A DNA stretch of 64,000 bases from Roridomyces roridus (lineage: Eukaryota > Basidiomycota > Agaricomycetes > Agaricales > Mycenaceae). The notes below the pieces were generated by a model, which had not been told where the DNA came from, did no database searches, and saw only the letters and a list, made by a program, of their open reading frames with translations. Shown piece after piece: positions 31,365 through 42,498 of the stretch. The position numbers and the translations under genes were made by a program. The stretch lies in contig JARKIF010000001.1 in the NCBI GenBank assembly GCA_029378245.1, positions 1,116,001 through 1,180,000 of the forward strand. The letters are read 5' to 3'. Position 1 is the first letter of the stretch, and each line of letters starts with the position of its first letter.

Positions 31365-33000
31365 TTACTCCCCCCAGGGCGAGTCAGAAGTATCCGCGCC
31401 CCAATCCTGCTTCCCCCAAGTCCGCTCTTCATCACTGACTTGCACATCGGATGTCTCAATCTCCGATCCATCCCAAGAGCCATATCCATCGGCACCAGTG
31501 GACGACACCTCCCCCTCGTCGCTCATGTCTTCTTCCGGCTCTTGCTCTGGAATCCACCCATCCGGAATCAAGTCAATGCTCGTCTCGCCTTCTGGAGGCC
31601 ACATAACAAGCGGGTCCTTCACCCCACCCACCAGCTCAACAGACCACTCCTTCGAGCTCTCCCCGCCTTTGAGTAGGTTCAGCCCGTCGTACCCATCCAC
31701 AGCCCAAATCAACACTTCAATCCACCCACCGCAAAGGGTGGACACATCAGGCTCGAACCAAATTTGTTCGAGCGCGATGAAGGCCTCGCGGAAACTCTCC
31801 ATCTTGGCCTTGACTGCGTTCCCAATCACCTGGATGGATTCTGCTGTGGGTACCTGACGCGCCATCTCGTGTCCTTTGTGCAAATGCGTCGCGAGCAGTT
31901 TGTGTGGTTCCCCTCCCAACTCCAACTGGCTCAGCACTTGCCTCCCTCTCTGCGCGCGCTCTTCCCAGTCGTCGTTCTTGCGGCAAAACGCGACAACAAG
32001 GGACGCATCTCCTAGCTCCTCGTCCCGTCCCCACGGGTCGTCTTCGATAGCCCTTCCCACACCACCCAGCTCCTCAATATCGTACCCCCACTCTTCCGCA
32101 GCACCATGGCACCATTCGGCGAATTCCTCAGGCGTCCACTCGAACTTGTGGTCATGGTGCCTGAATATTCTCTCCGTGCGCCCTGTGGGGTCGGGATACC
32201 CTTGACGTGCGCGCACTGAGCGCGGAGCCCCTGGGCGGGTGAACCGGGCGTTGAATGTATACGATGGAGTGGTGATCAACAGGCGTTTGGGGTGGTATAT
32301 CCCTAGAAGAGTCGGTGCTAGTGCAGGGAGTATGTCCGGCGGCAGATGTTCGATACTGTTCAATGCGTTAGAGATATTTCATGAAATAATTGAAGGACGT
32401 ACACCTCGGTGCAGACGATACACTCCACCCCAACAAATTCTTCGTTCACAACCTGCAGCCCACCATGCCACACCTTTGCCTCCATATCCTCCCAACGCGT
32501 CAGACGCACTCCATACGAATCCATATCATCTTCACCACCAGGAGTCGAGCTAGGCGGCTTCGTCTCCTTGACCGCAAACGCCAAATCGTAGGCAGAGACA
32601 TCGAGACCTACAAGTCGCCGCGTGTGCAGGTTGGGCATATCGCACTTGTACTCCTCCACCTGCTTTTCGTCCGGGAAAATGGATGCAGGAGGCGGAGAGA
32701 GCCACGGTGCCGGTTGGGAGAGTACCCTGAGGAGCTGGCCTTCGCCACAACCAACGTCCAGAACCTACGTTATTCAATTTTGAACAAAAAAGCCTCCGCG
32801 GAACCACAACACGACTTACATCGACGATGGCCTCACGCCGCAGAATGTCCAGAATCCATATCCGGCGTTGCAGAAAAAGCGGCGGGTAGAAATGGACTTG
32901 CAGTTCGGCACCAGAGTCGGAATTCAGGTCAATCTCTTCAGAGAGGTCACCGTCGTGCTCTGGCAGCTCGTAGATCGGCGTCGTCGTCATCGTGGCCATT
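31365..33000 (-). CDS. HEN1: HEN1-type small-RNA 2'-O-methyltransferase
   Basis: Predicted to methylate the 3'-terminal ribose of small RNAs using SAM and a divalent metal. Start ATG 33000 (MATMTTTPIYELPEHDG), stop at 31365 (TSDSPWGE). Two introns are clear. Motif I is VLDVGCGEGQLLRVL; the acidic end of the next strand is RRLVGLDVSAYDLA. The HEN1 metal site is complete: CTEVIEHLPP gives E-x-x-E-H, with the second intron falling inside it, and RHHDHKFEWTPEEFAEW gives the later His. PSYTFNARF is also characteristic. The C-terminal tail after about residue 430 is acidic and low-complexity. No Argonaute, Dicer or RdRP gene is in the window. Family assignment is strong; the actual RNA substrate in this fungus is inference. 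Confidence 0.88.
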
Positions 33001-33262
33001 GTGGTAGAGGAAAGAAGCTGAGAAGAACAGCAGGCATATTTTCGTTCGTGGCTAGAGCGTGTTTGATGGCTTTCGCGTGCTAACTCTGAATGGCATCTTG
33101 TCATAAATTTCTCATATGTACGGTAAAGATACAGTTCTACTTATATGTATTCGTAATTGAGACTAGGTAGTAGGCGTCGCCGAGATGAAGCATGATTCGT
33201 GAAAGCACATCGAGAAAAGAAAGTATACAACTAGAAAAGAGCGGAAAGGAAAAGAGATGTTT

Positions 33263-34233
33263 CTAGAATTTGGGTTTCGCCAGCTTGGCGGTGGGAGGTG
33301 CCTCGACTTCTTCCTCTGCGTCGCTATGCCCAGGAGTGACCGGGGCGCTGCTGGCCTTGGAGGTGAGCACAGCCCGACGTGCCTGCCGTCCTCGACTGTT
33401 TGCCTCAACCGCGCCGCGGTGGCTCTTGCTACTGGTCTTCTTGGGCGCCCTGGTCTTGCGCGTGACACCAAACAACAGCTTGCGCACCCCACGCTCGTCT
33501 GGCTCAAAGTCTGGATGCTCCGGCGGCAACAACGAGTTGGGATTCGGAGCGCTGGGGGCTGATCCCTTGTAGTGTGGATTTGGGAAAGAGCGACGGACAC
33601 CACGGCTAGAAACATAAAGTAAGACACAGCATAGAGACAATGGGAGAGACGACGCACAAAACCAACTCCATCGTGGGTTTTTCCTCCTGCACGCGGTCCG
33701 TCTGGCTCACAACGACTTCATCTTCAGAACCGAGAGGCGAGGCAAGGAATGGGTTGTCCGGCGAGTCACGCGGGAAGGGAATCGCAGCGTTGCGACGCTT
33801 TGGAGGGGGTGTAGAAGGAGGTGAGACCGTTGCTGATTGCGGTGTGGGTGTCGCTGCTGCAGTAGGCAGCGACGGCACCAGACCGAGGCTTGTAGTGCGA
33901 CGGAGGGGGCGAAACGGGTGGCAAGCCAAATCCCTGCGTCTGACTTTCCTGAAGCCGACGATAAAGCAACGGTGCGGTCCCACTATTAGAGTTGCTCGGG
34001 GCAGAATTGGTACTGAGCCAAAACGATTCCTCATCCTCTGCGTCTTTGATGAGCTTTTCATCGTCCTCCTCGTCGGTGGCAGTCAAGTCATCGTCGCTGG
34101 CCCGACTACGTTTCGAGCCGCTGCGTTTCCGTTTGTGGTGCGTGCGTGGGGGCGTTGGAAGGGATGCCACCGAAGCTGAGCGCTTCAGTGGACGTGGTGC
34201 TGGTGGAATTGGGACGGGTGAAGAGTCGAGCAT
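33263..34233 (-). CDS. Unassigned nuclear-type, intrinsically disordered protein
   Basis: Start ATG 34233 (MLDSSPVPIPPAPRPLKRSA), stop TAG at 33263 (AKLAKPKF). The N-terminus holds SLPTPPRTHHKRKRSGSKRS, a likely nuclear localisation signal with SP/TP phospho-sites, then an acidic patch (DEEDDEKLIKDAEDEE). After an intron come PSTPPPKRRNA, FPRDSPDNPFLASP and, across another intron, EKPTMELVFRGVRRSFPNPH and FEPDERGVRKLLFG. The blocks around DNPFL and VFRGVRR look conserved rather than random, but I cannot name the family. A cell-cycle or transcription regulator would fit the composition; this is a guess. Its promoter carries a GTCACA array and a TATA-like box. Confidence 0.6.
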
Positions 34234-34296
34234 GACGAAAAGGAAGAGGTAGCGCGCAGACAAGGCCTTATAATGGCAAAGTCCAGACAAGAGATT

Positions 34297-34333
34297 GTCA
34301 CAATTGGAGTCACAATGGGTGTCACATGTCACA
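34297..34333 (-). promoter_or_regulatory. Array of four GTCACA motifs
   Basis: GTCACA occurs at 34297, 34309, 34321 and 34328 on the plus strand (TGTGAC on the coding strand of the adjacent gene). The first three are spaced 12 bp apart and the first two share the extension GTCACAAT. A TATA-like ATTATAAG lies at about 34,267-34,274, between the array and the ATG at 34233. The arrangement suggests a transcription-factor site cluster for the 33,263-34,233 gene. Confidence 0.45.
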
Positions 34334-34481
34334 CGTGGCCAAAGCCGATCAAACACTTGGACCACGACTTTTTATTGTGAGTGCGCTGCCAGTCCATCTA
34401 GATAATTGATACAGGTATACTATGCGGTGAATGCAAAAAATGTCCAGTGTAATTAAAGAGCGTGCAATATGGTCCAGTCCC

Positions 34482-36599
34482 TCAGCTGCACACCGGAATC
34501 GTAATATCTTTCAGCGTCCGGCTTCAGAAAATCAGCGAACAAGTAAATGAATCCACGAAAAGATCACCCACTTTGCATAAAATAGTCCCCAGTAACCCTG
34601 CAAGTAATCAACATCCAAGCCAAGTGACCGACCAATCTGGAAAGGCTCACCTCCACTCCGCCGTATTGGATGTCCTGCATCTACATCAGTGCCCGCCGGG
34701 CGTGAAACGGTCTCGACGTACCTTCCAAACCTCTGCGTTGACCTTCAGCCACATTAAACCTCAGCGAATAGAAGAACCGTACCGTCAAAATATTCAAAAA
34801 AGAAGTACTTGGTCCCCTGCGCATTTGCCTGGCACACGAAATCATCCATGAATATCTGGAGATTGGCCTCGGACGCAGTCGCGGCTCCATTCGTCGATGC
34901 TTCAGCGGTGGAAGAGTTCTACAACAGGTTAATCAATGTCTGCGCTGTTGTTCTCGTATCACCGTTGGCCAGCCTGCCAAGCCTTGATTCAGAACCACAC
35001 TCCAAGAAAAGAGGTCGGCCTACCGGTCTCTGCGATGTACATATCCGGCTTATTAGACACCGCGCTGGCTTCTGCCAAATTCGTCTCGGAAAAGAACTGG
35101 GGTTGGGTTAGTAACCTCCTAACCTGACCCGACCTAATTGACCTGCAACGTCCAATTGGCTGAATCTTGAATAGTAGTATCGGCAAACCAGGGGTGCACG
35201 TTGGCCATCTATATCTTTTAGCCTTACATGAACCAAATCTACGAGGACGACATACCCCATAAGCCACCGCCTCCAAAACCTCGGTATTGAAATAAGCTCC
35301 AGCGTCAGACGTCCCAATCTGTCGAAACAAGTGAGCGTAGACTCCCATTTCAAGTAGCAACTTACACTTATATTGCTCAGGCTCATACCACTCATGGTCG
35401 TCTTGGTGTCCTGGATATCCGCAATCAAGATCTGCGCGCCCGCATTCCCACCACTGCTATTCGGATCCGACCCGCCACCATTGGCACTGAGGTAGCTGTT
35501 TTCCCTCGTCAGCCAACAAGTTCTCACTCGTTCACAGAATGTACAACATACTTGAGAATAAACTCATTCCCCACCGTCACCCCACCAATGTTCCCGGCAC
35601 CGTACTTCTCGATCGCCGTCGAAAGGACATCGCGCTGGCGCTTGTACGCCACGCCATCGTCCGTTGCGACGACGTAGTTGCCGAGGTAGACGGTCATGTC
35701 GACTTTGGTCTGTTTAATCGCTTCGAGCTTGGGAGGAATCACTACGGTGGCTAGGGGAGGGTAAATGAGGACGCACCACGAGCTCGGTCTGATTGCAGTC
35801 GGCGCCTGTAGAGCAATTAGAGCTGAAGATGAACGCTAATGGGTTGGGGCACCATAGAGTCGAATTCGCTGTTAGAGTTGAGTGAATGAGGCATTATACA
35901 GAATCATCAGTGCTGACCGTAGTGAGCTGCGACAGTAGCTTCAAGAGCTGTCAGAAACAGCTTGGAGGCTGCTGCAAATCGAGCGCACCTGTATATCCGT
36001 AATCACATCCTCTGCAAGTGGGTGAGCATGGAATAGAGTCGGGTAAATCCACCAACCAATTCGGTTCCCACAATCAGGCAATTGCGAGCCTTCAGGCGTA
36101 TACGCAATGCCATAGAAAGACTGCACCAGCCTCGAGTCCTTGGTAAACACACTAGGGTCCGATCCCGATGCCGAGCCACTGGTATTCGTCGAAGAGGAAG
36201 CAGACGAGGACGAGGAAGAAGAAGTCGAATTATTCTGATTCCTCTTAACGAGAACCACCGCAATCGCGACACCTGCGGCGATGAGGGCTACAACCACGAC
36301 CGCACCGAGAATCTACAAACTGAGCCCGCCGACGAAGGAATGAGAACTTGCGAGGACGTACAAACCACGTCCTTCTGCCTGACGTTGGCCTGGTCGCAGA
36401 CTTTTCCAACCACGCGTTATTCGGCTTGGGCGTTATATCGACCTGCGAATCCGCAGCCAGCGGTTGGCTATACCCGCCCGGCCCACGCCCATATTCCTGC
36501 ATCGGTATCTCGCCGGCGCCATGGGGGAGTGTCATCGTAATACTGCTGCAAATCCGCCTGCGATTGCAAAAGACCAGGCTCGTCTCTGTAGTGCTGCAT
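34482..36599 (-). CDS. GH17 endo-beta-1,3-glucanase, type II membrane protein
   Basis: Cell-wall glucanase or transglycosylase. The start ATG 36599 (MQHYRDEPGLLQSQADLQQY) is followed by a cytoplasmic tail, a membrane helix (ILGAVVVVALIAAGVAIAVV), a Ser-rich stalk and the catalytic domain beginning SFYGIAYTPEGSQLPDCG. The acid/base Glu lies in GGVTVGNEF and the nucleophile in MYIAETGWPT. The WPT part sits on an 11-nt exon (34963-34973) between introns of 50 and 44 bp; reading through instead gives a stop. The end is GVEGYWGLFYANRTLKDITI then PVCS. Near 36,523-36,527 five Gs on the plus strand break the frame between DDTP and HGAGEIPMQEY; four would keep it. An alternative in-frame start is ATG 36535. 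Confidence 0.85.
34963..34973 (-). other. 11-nt microexon of the GH17 gene
   Basis: GCTGGCCAACG is flanked by AG (34974-34975) and GT (34961-34962). It completes the Gly codon and encodes Trp-Pro-Thr of the conserved ETGWPT active-site motif. Including it keeps the downstream frame (NSSTAEASTNGAATASEANL); skipping it shifts the frame. Confidence 0.8.
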
Positions 36600-36882
36600 G
36601 TTGACGAGGAAGGAAGAGGAAGAGGAAGAGGAAGAGGACTGCGGACAAGGTATAATCTTTTCATCCAAGCCGATCGCGCGCTCTCAAAAAATCACGTAGA
36701 CAGGGGTATCGGCAAAAAGTTGAGTCCATCTCGGAGTCCATATTTGGTAATCGACAATACTACTCTTGTACACAAAAATTGACTACTATAATCTACATTA
36801 ACCAGCGCAGGGAAGAAGGGTGGGTATGCACAGCGAAAACAATATCAATACAGCTCTCTATCGTCACCAGAACGCTCACGCG

Positions 36883-38591
36883 TTATTCTGGGGAGTCTCT
36901 CCCGTGTGGTCGTGACGACGAAGATCGTTTCTGTTTCCGCAGCACATTCGGTCGATGATCCACCTCACTGCCCAGCGTTGACCCTGCTCCTCGCGGCCTC
37001 GACGGTAACGTCCGGCGGCGCGTCACCGAAGCACCCGCGTCGTCTGGGGACGACTCGTTGACGGGCGACAGATCCCCTGAGGAGTCTGCGGTTCGTCTAA
37101 ATTAGTATAAGCGGGGACGCCAACACGGAATTCTCACCAATTGTCGTCTTTCGCCGTGCCATCCCCGGCTTGTTGCCAACGAGATTCCACGAGCCACCAA
37201 CGGGAGAGTGCTCATCGTCGACCACAAATACCTCCTCGTCGTCAGGCGATCCTGGTTCGTGGCGGGGTGGGGGCGGTATGTCCAACATGAACCAATCTTG
37301 CTGGGCAATAAGGAATTCCAGAACCTGCTGGCTCAACGCATGCTCCGGAGGTGACATTTCGTGGGCAGGATGTGAGATGAGGCCTGGCCGGAATATAACC
37401 GCAAGATCTAAGCAGCTAGGTCAGAGACTAAAAGCAAGGAAAAGGAAAAGCCCCTACTCGTTGCCGTCATGAGATTTTTATCACATTTGCGGGCGAATAC
37501 TGATAGTAAATCGAGGACGTAGAGGAGGAGGTATTGGTTTGCGCGGGGCATGGCACGAATTAATCGTTTATATGTCGCGATTACTTCGTCCTGGTTGAAG
37601 GTTGCTTTGCTGAGACGGACTTGTAGCACGGAACATGGCTCATTCGACAGAGGCTCACCTAGGACATCTCGTACCTACAAGCTGGCTGAGCGGAAGCATA
37701 ATGAGCGAAAGAGAATGACGCACAGCATGATACATGTCGTGGGGGATTACAGGTTCCTGAGTATCGTGAGGCAAGACGTCGAGGGAGGGACATGCAGGCT
37801 TACGGGCATTTGGGTGAGGTATCTTCGAAAGACGCTAGCAACGTCGTGGGTCGTGTATGACTCTTGTTTCCAATCCAGAGACTTTCCATACTGAAAGCAA
37901 GTCGGCGACTAGGAGCAGACAGAGAATGTATGCACGGACCCGCGGCGGCGTCTCAAACAGCGCTTGCAGCTCCCGCATTCGCTTGTTCGAGCCGTTGACA
38001 CGAAATGTGCCGGGCACCTCGGTGGCTAAGAATATTGGTCGAAGAATCAGAGTGATTCAGGAACGAGACGAACCGTTCTCTTTGAGATACAGTACCACTG
38101 GGCATTGGATTAGTGCGAGGTGAGTGGCGCAGGTAGGGCACACGCACCACTTGGCGACTACAACAGGGATGTAGCCCCAGACGTACAACTCCCCGTTTGC
38201 ATTCGCCGTCGATATTTGGACACTGGCATACTTGAGGCTCTCCTTGAGAGGCTTCCCGAAGACGGTGTGCACTGGTTCTGCTTGCGTTGGAGCTCAAGGG
38301 AACCTGAACGTATTCGAGCCACAAACCCTCGTGCTCCTTGGCCTTTTGTGGGCCGGAAAAGTTGGCCCACCAAGCCTTGAGGTTGGCCCGGGTCGGAGGC
38401 TGGGATGCTCGGGCATGGTCCTGAAGCATGTGTGGCGGAACGAGGAGAGCAGCTTCCTGTGCCTGCAGCGTGTTTGGGGGCAAGGATTTGTGCTTGTTCT
38501 TCTTTCTGTTCGGGAAGAGAGAGAAACGGCGAATTCGTGGCGCCAGTACGAGGGTGAGGGATGGTAACGGGCGGGATGGTGGACTTGCCAA
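36883..38591 (-). CDS. Rho GTPase-activating protein (Sac7-like)
   Basis: Stimulates GTP hydrolysis by Rho-family GTPases controlling polarity and wall synthesis. The N-terminus is uncertain (38,591 or up to 38,649); it includes ARASQPPTRANLKAWW. The RhoGAP domain reads FGKPLKESLKYASVQISTAN, GELYVWGYIPVVVAK, YLKENATEVPGTFRVNGSNK (arginine finger in GTFRVNG), then YGKSLDWKQESYTTHDVASV, LPRANQYLLLYVLDLLS-type helices and NLAVIFRPGL. A Ser/Pro-rich tail ends at TAA 36883. Between VVVAK and LYLKEN the junction is one base out for the expected Cys-Gly; either a GC-AG intron or a 1-bp error near 38,093 is required. The closest known relatives are yeast Sac7/Bag7. Confidence 0.8.
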
Positions 38592-38649
38592 TCCCCGCGC
38601 TCAGCACAGCCAAACGAATCAAAATGACTTCATTAGCTTTGCTCCTCAT

Positions 38650-39203
38650 GCATAAATTTAATGCACTTTTTCTCGGGGCGCATTCACAGGCCTCTCAGCA
38701 TGAAATCTTCGTGTAAAATAATATTCTGAGAGAGTTGAAGAGAGGGCGGCATGGCGGCAATCAACCATCACTCTGCCGAGGTCTGATGGCGAGTGGACAT
38801 TCTTTGCCAACATTCTTTGCCAATTCCACTTTCTCTATTCCGGACCTTCTTGGGTTCTACACAGTCTCGGAAGTTGCAACTTTGCGTTTGCAATGCATGT
38901 CTTATATGTTTCCCTACCGACCAGCTTGGCCTCCTCTTTGCTTCCCCCCTTTCTCCGCCAAAGTGACCTGCAAGTAATCTGGACGCAGCACGACTAGGAA
39001 CCCTTGCATTTTATCCCCAAGCAACACCGACTCCACGCGGCGGCCGACGTAAAGCAAGAGCCACTGGCAGAACTTGGCAGAAACGAGCTAACCATGGTCC
39101 CATGACCGTGCGGGTTCTACTTTTCGTAAATTCGATCACACCCGCACGTCAGGGAGCTTAAAATGCGGCCCTTCACGTCTCACGCTCTTCAGCTTTCCTC
39201 GAA
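38650..39203. other. Intergenic between RhoGAP and GMC oxidase
   Basis: About 550 bp between divergent genes, presumably containing both promoters. I see no ORF with a recognisable motif and no RNA gene. Confidence 0.5.
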
Positions 39204-41721
39204 ATGTCCCAGCCCGCGCCCTACGATATCATCTTTGCAGGAGGTGTGCTTCGTCTCTCCACCGTCTGGTAGCGCGTTGCTGATTCGCGATTCAGGAGGC
39301 ACAACTGCTTGTGTCGTCGCAGGACGTCTCGCAGCAGGCCGACCCGAACCTCAAGATTCTCGTGTGTATCTCTCTTATCGTGCGCCCACCCATTCCTAAT
39401 TTCATGCTCAGATGGTCGAGGCCGGCAAGCACACGAAGGACCTACCCACTCACGTCCAGCCCGCGCGCTACTACGCCAACCTCGCCGGTGGAGGCGATAC
39501 TTTCACACTCCACTCAGCCAAACCCAGCGAGGCTTTGGGCAATCGCCCTTTGATCATTCCTGCTGGGAAGGCTATCGGAGGCGGGAGTACAGTAAATTTT
39601 ATGATGTATACCCGCGCCTCGCCGTCGGATTACGACGACTGGGAGGAGCTGGAAAACCCAGGATGGGGGTCGAAGGACCTTATTCCCCTTTCGAACAAGG
39701 TCAAGAAGGCGTCGACGTGTTTTTGACTTTAAGCTAACGAAGCCTTCTATCGTAGGCTGAAACCTTCGAACCGAACGCCAAGAACCACGGCACTTCGGGT
39801 CCCATCAAGGTCTCGGGAGGCATCAAAACCAATATTTGCAGGCAATATCTTGACGTAGCCAAGGCTCGCGACAAAGAACGCGGGCACGTCGACGACACCA
39901 ACGACCTTTTGCCCACTTCCGGTCAATGTTTATAGTGTGAGTCTTCTGGATTTTTCTCTTGAATTTATTTCGACGTTTTTGTAGCCCTGGTTCAAGTATG
40001 TGTCGGCCACGACTGGACATCGCTCCGACGCCGCCCACCACTATGTCTACAACCAAGCGCACAACAAGAACCTCGAGATGCGGGTCCACTGCCGGGTCCA
40101 GCGTGTCATCATGGAGTATGTATATGCGACCTTGATGTGCTCGATGTATTGAATCATGCAGGAACGACCGTGCCGTCGGAGTTGAATACATCAGCCACGA
40201 TCCGACCGATGCGAAGAAGGATCAAGTCCAAGCTGCGTATGCCTCCAAGTTTGTCGTTGTCGCTGGTGGTGCGTTCGGGTCGCCTGCAATCTTGGAACGG
40301 TATGTTTCCATTCCATCTCCTGTTCCCGATTCCTAAGAATGCGAAGATCGGGGATCGGTTCGCCCAAACTGCTCGAATCGCTCGACATTCGGACTGTAGT
40401 CGACCTACCAGGCGTCGGCGAGAATTACCAGGGTAAGCCTTACGGTGCGAGTTGCTTCCCGTCGTAACCCTTCTCCAGATCATAACCTTCTCCTCGTGCC
40501 GTACCTCACCAGCGACGACGAGATCACCCTCGACGACATCTTCCATGGCAAAGATGATATTATCAAACGTGCGTTTCTGCGCTCTTCTTCTGCCTGGAGG
40601 CTGTTATTGACCGACGCTCAGCACACGAAACCCAGTGGCTGGGCGATGGCGCGGACAAAGGGTGGATGGCGCACAACAGTATCGAAGCCGGAATCAAGAT
40701 TCGTCCCAATGCCAAAGACCTCGAGGAAATTGGACCCTCTTTTACCCGGCGCTGGCAAGAATACTTTGTGAACAAGCCTGACAAGCCGGTGATGTGGATC
40801 GGCCCACTCACGGCGTATACGGGAGGCAATTCCGCTGGGGTTCAAGGAAGGAAGATGTTCACCCTCGCTTACTACACGGTACGCATACCCACCAAGGTGT
40901 CCGAGAGTTCCTCAACTTCGTTCTAGGAATACCCTGCCTCGATTGGAAGGACACACATCAGCTCTGTGGATCCCTACAAGCCACTCGACCTGGAACCTGG
41001 TTTCTTGAACGAGTACGACTTGTCCTTGTCCGCTCGTTTGCCTTGTCTCATTAAATGAAGGCCAGAAGACCTCGGCGTCCTCCGGTGGTCGTACAAGTGG
41101 TCCCGCGAAATGGCCCGCCGGATGCCATGCTACCGCGGTGAGCTCGCTGTCGAGCACCCCAATTTCCCCGAGAGTAGTGCGGCCGCCGCTGGGCCTGCCA
41201 AAGGCCCGGTGCCCATCGACGCCCCTGATATTGCGTACGTTCTTTTCCTTATCCTCGTCTGTTCTTGACTCACTGGATGGCAGTTACACCGCCGAAGACA
41301 ATGCGGCGATTGACGCCTATCACCGTGCGTTTGGTGCGTACCTCCCCATTCTTTCTTACGGCCGCCAATTTCTGACCTTCCAGTACAGTCGGTACGACGT
41401 GGCACTCCGTACGCACTACCCATTTTGCTACGAGACACATCTGCTCATTTTTTTAACACACACAGCTCGGGACCTGCGCCATGAAACCACGCGCCCAGGG
41501 CGGTGTGGTCGATTCGAAACTCAACGTCTATGGAGTCAAAGGGCTCAAGGTGGCGGATTTGAGTATCGCTCCGAGTACGTGTGCTCTTTGTTTTTCTCTT
41601 GAACGAATTCCTGACTTGCTCCCAAGCCAATGTGGGCAGCAACACGTACAATTCGGCGCTAGTCGTCGGAGAGAAGGCTGCTGTCATTTTTGCGGAAGAG
41701 CTGGGTATCAAGGGTGTATAA
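39204..41721 (+). CDS. GMC-family FAD oxidoreductase, alcohol (methanol) oxidase type
   Basis: Oxidises short alcohols to aldehydes with H2O2 release; family members are often peroxisomal. Start ATG 39204 (MSQPAPYDIIFAGG), stop TAA 41721. FAD-binding motif AGGGTTACVVAGRLA; GMC signature GKAIGGGSTVNFMMYTRAS; substrate region VVVAGGAFGSPAILERSGIG; C-terminal active site GTTWHSLGTCAMKPR (catalytic His) and NVGSNTYNSALVVGEKAAVI (Asn). Exon 41389-41408 is only 20 nt and carries VGTTWHS. The end AEELGIKGV lacks a PTS1 tripeptide. Two 1-bp frame breaks occur: near 39,337 (between RLAA and ADPNLKIL) and at the TTTT of 39,907-39,910 (before NVYSPWFKY). They are sequencing errors or inactivating lesions. 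Confidence 0.82.
41389..41408 (+). other. 20-nt microexon of the GMC oxidase gene
   Basis: Between a 55-bp and a 57-bp intron, 20 nt encode the residues VGTTWHS including the catalytic histidine. Joining gives HRAF-VGTTWHS-LGTCAM in a single frame. Confidence 0.8.
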
Positions 41722-42498
41722 TATCTTGTTTGCGTATTTGTATTTTTTGTTGGTCCCAATCTGTTGCGATACCCTTCCGACACGGAGTGACTTGAGCATG
41801 TGATTTGTGACTCTTCGCGTTCTTCTAATTACAGTTGCGAGGGACTTTGGCGGCCAATGGTGGAAAAAAGATTTAGAGGAATTGGCTTTCTGCAACAGAG
41901 ATCGTGCCTGCAGATTGGCCTGCATGCAACCTGCATGTCCCATGCAGGTTCGACGGATAGCCATCCCGCGGAAGCTCGTCGGAAGAAGAAAGCAGGAGAA
42001 AAAATCCCTCGTTTTTCAGGAACGTTCGGTCGGTAACCTTCAAACGTTCTTCGCCAAGATTCATCGATTTCGATGAGAGAACTCGACTGCATAAGATTCA
42101 TCCGACGATCATTTTTGGTGGTCACACGATCTCTCCTCGGCCATCTCGACAAACCCAATCTTTCATTACTATTAGTGAGACCCAGCACCCAGTTCTCCAC
42201 GACTAGAGTATTTTATAAAACTACATGCTTATCTAGTTGCAATATGATACGGAGGCAGTCTTTGTGTATGCACCAGACACATGTATGCCCGCTCAGGAGC
42301 GGGACAGGGATGGATTTGGGTAGGATAGCAGTGTCTGGTGAGTGCGGTAGGGGGGTTGCGTTTTAAAACAGATTGTAGGGTAGAGCCGTGTGCGCCGGGA
42401 GAGAGCGCCTCCTCTAAATATATGCGTCAGAAATCTCGGGACCGGGTGGGTGAGGGTGAGACCGGCGAGCGTCTATTGTATTGTCGATTGCGAATGCG
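41722..42498. other. Intergenic, no feature recognised
   Basis: About 780 bp between convergent 3' ends of the GMC oxidase and the Nudix gene. It includes a local repeat of CCTGCATG near 41,910-41,945. Open frames here have no recognisable motif. Confidence 0.4.

Noticed and set aside
35008..35035. Apparent Trp-to-Arg substitution (ETGRPT) in the GH17 active site
   Set aside because: It is the unspliced reading of an intron donor; splicing to the 11-nt exon restores ETGWPT.
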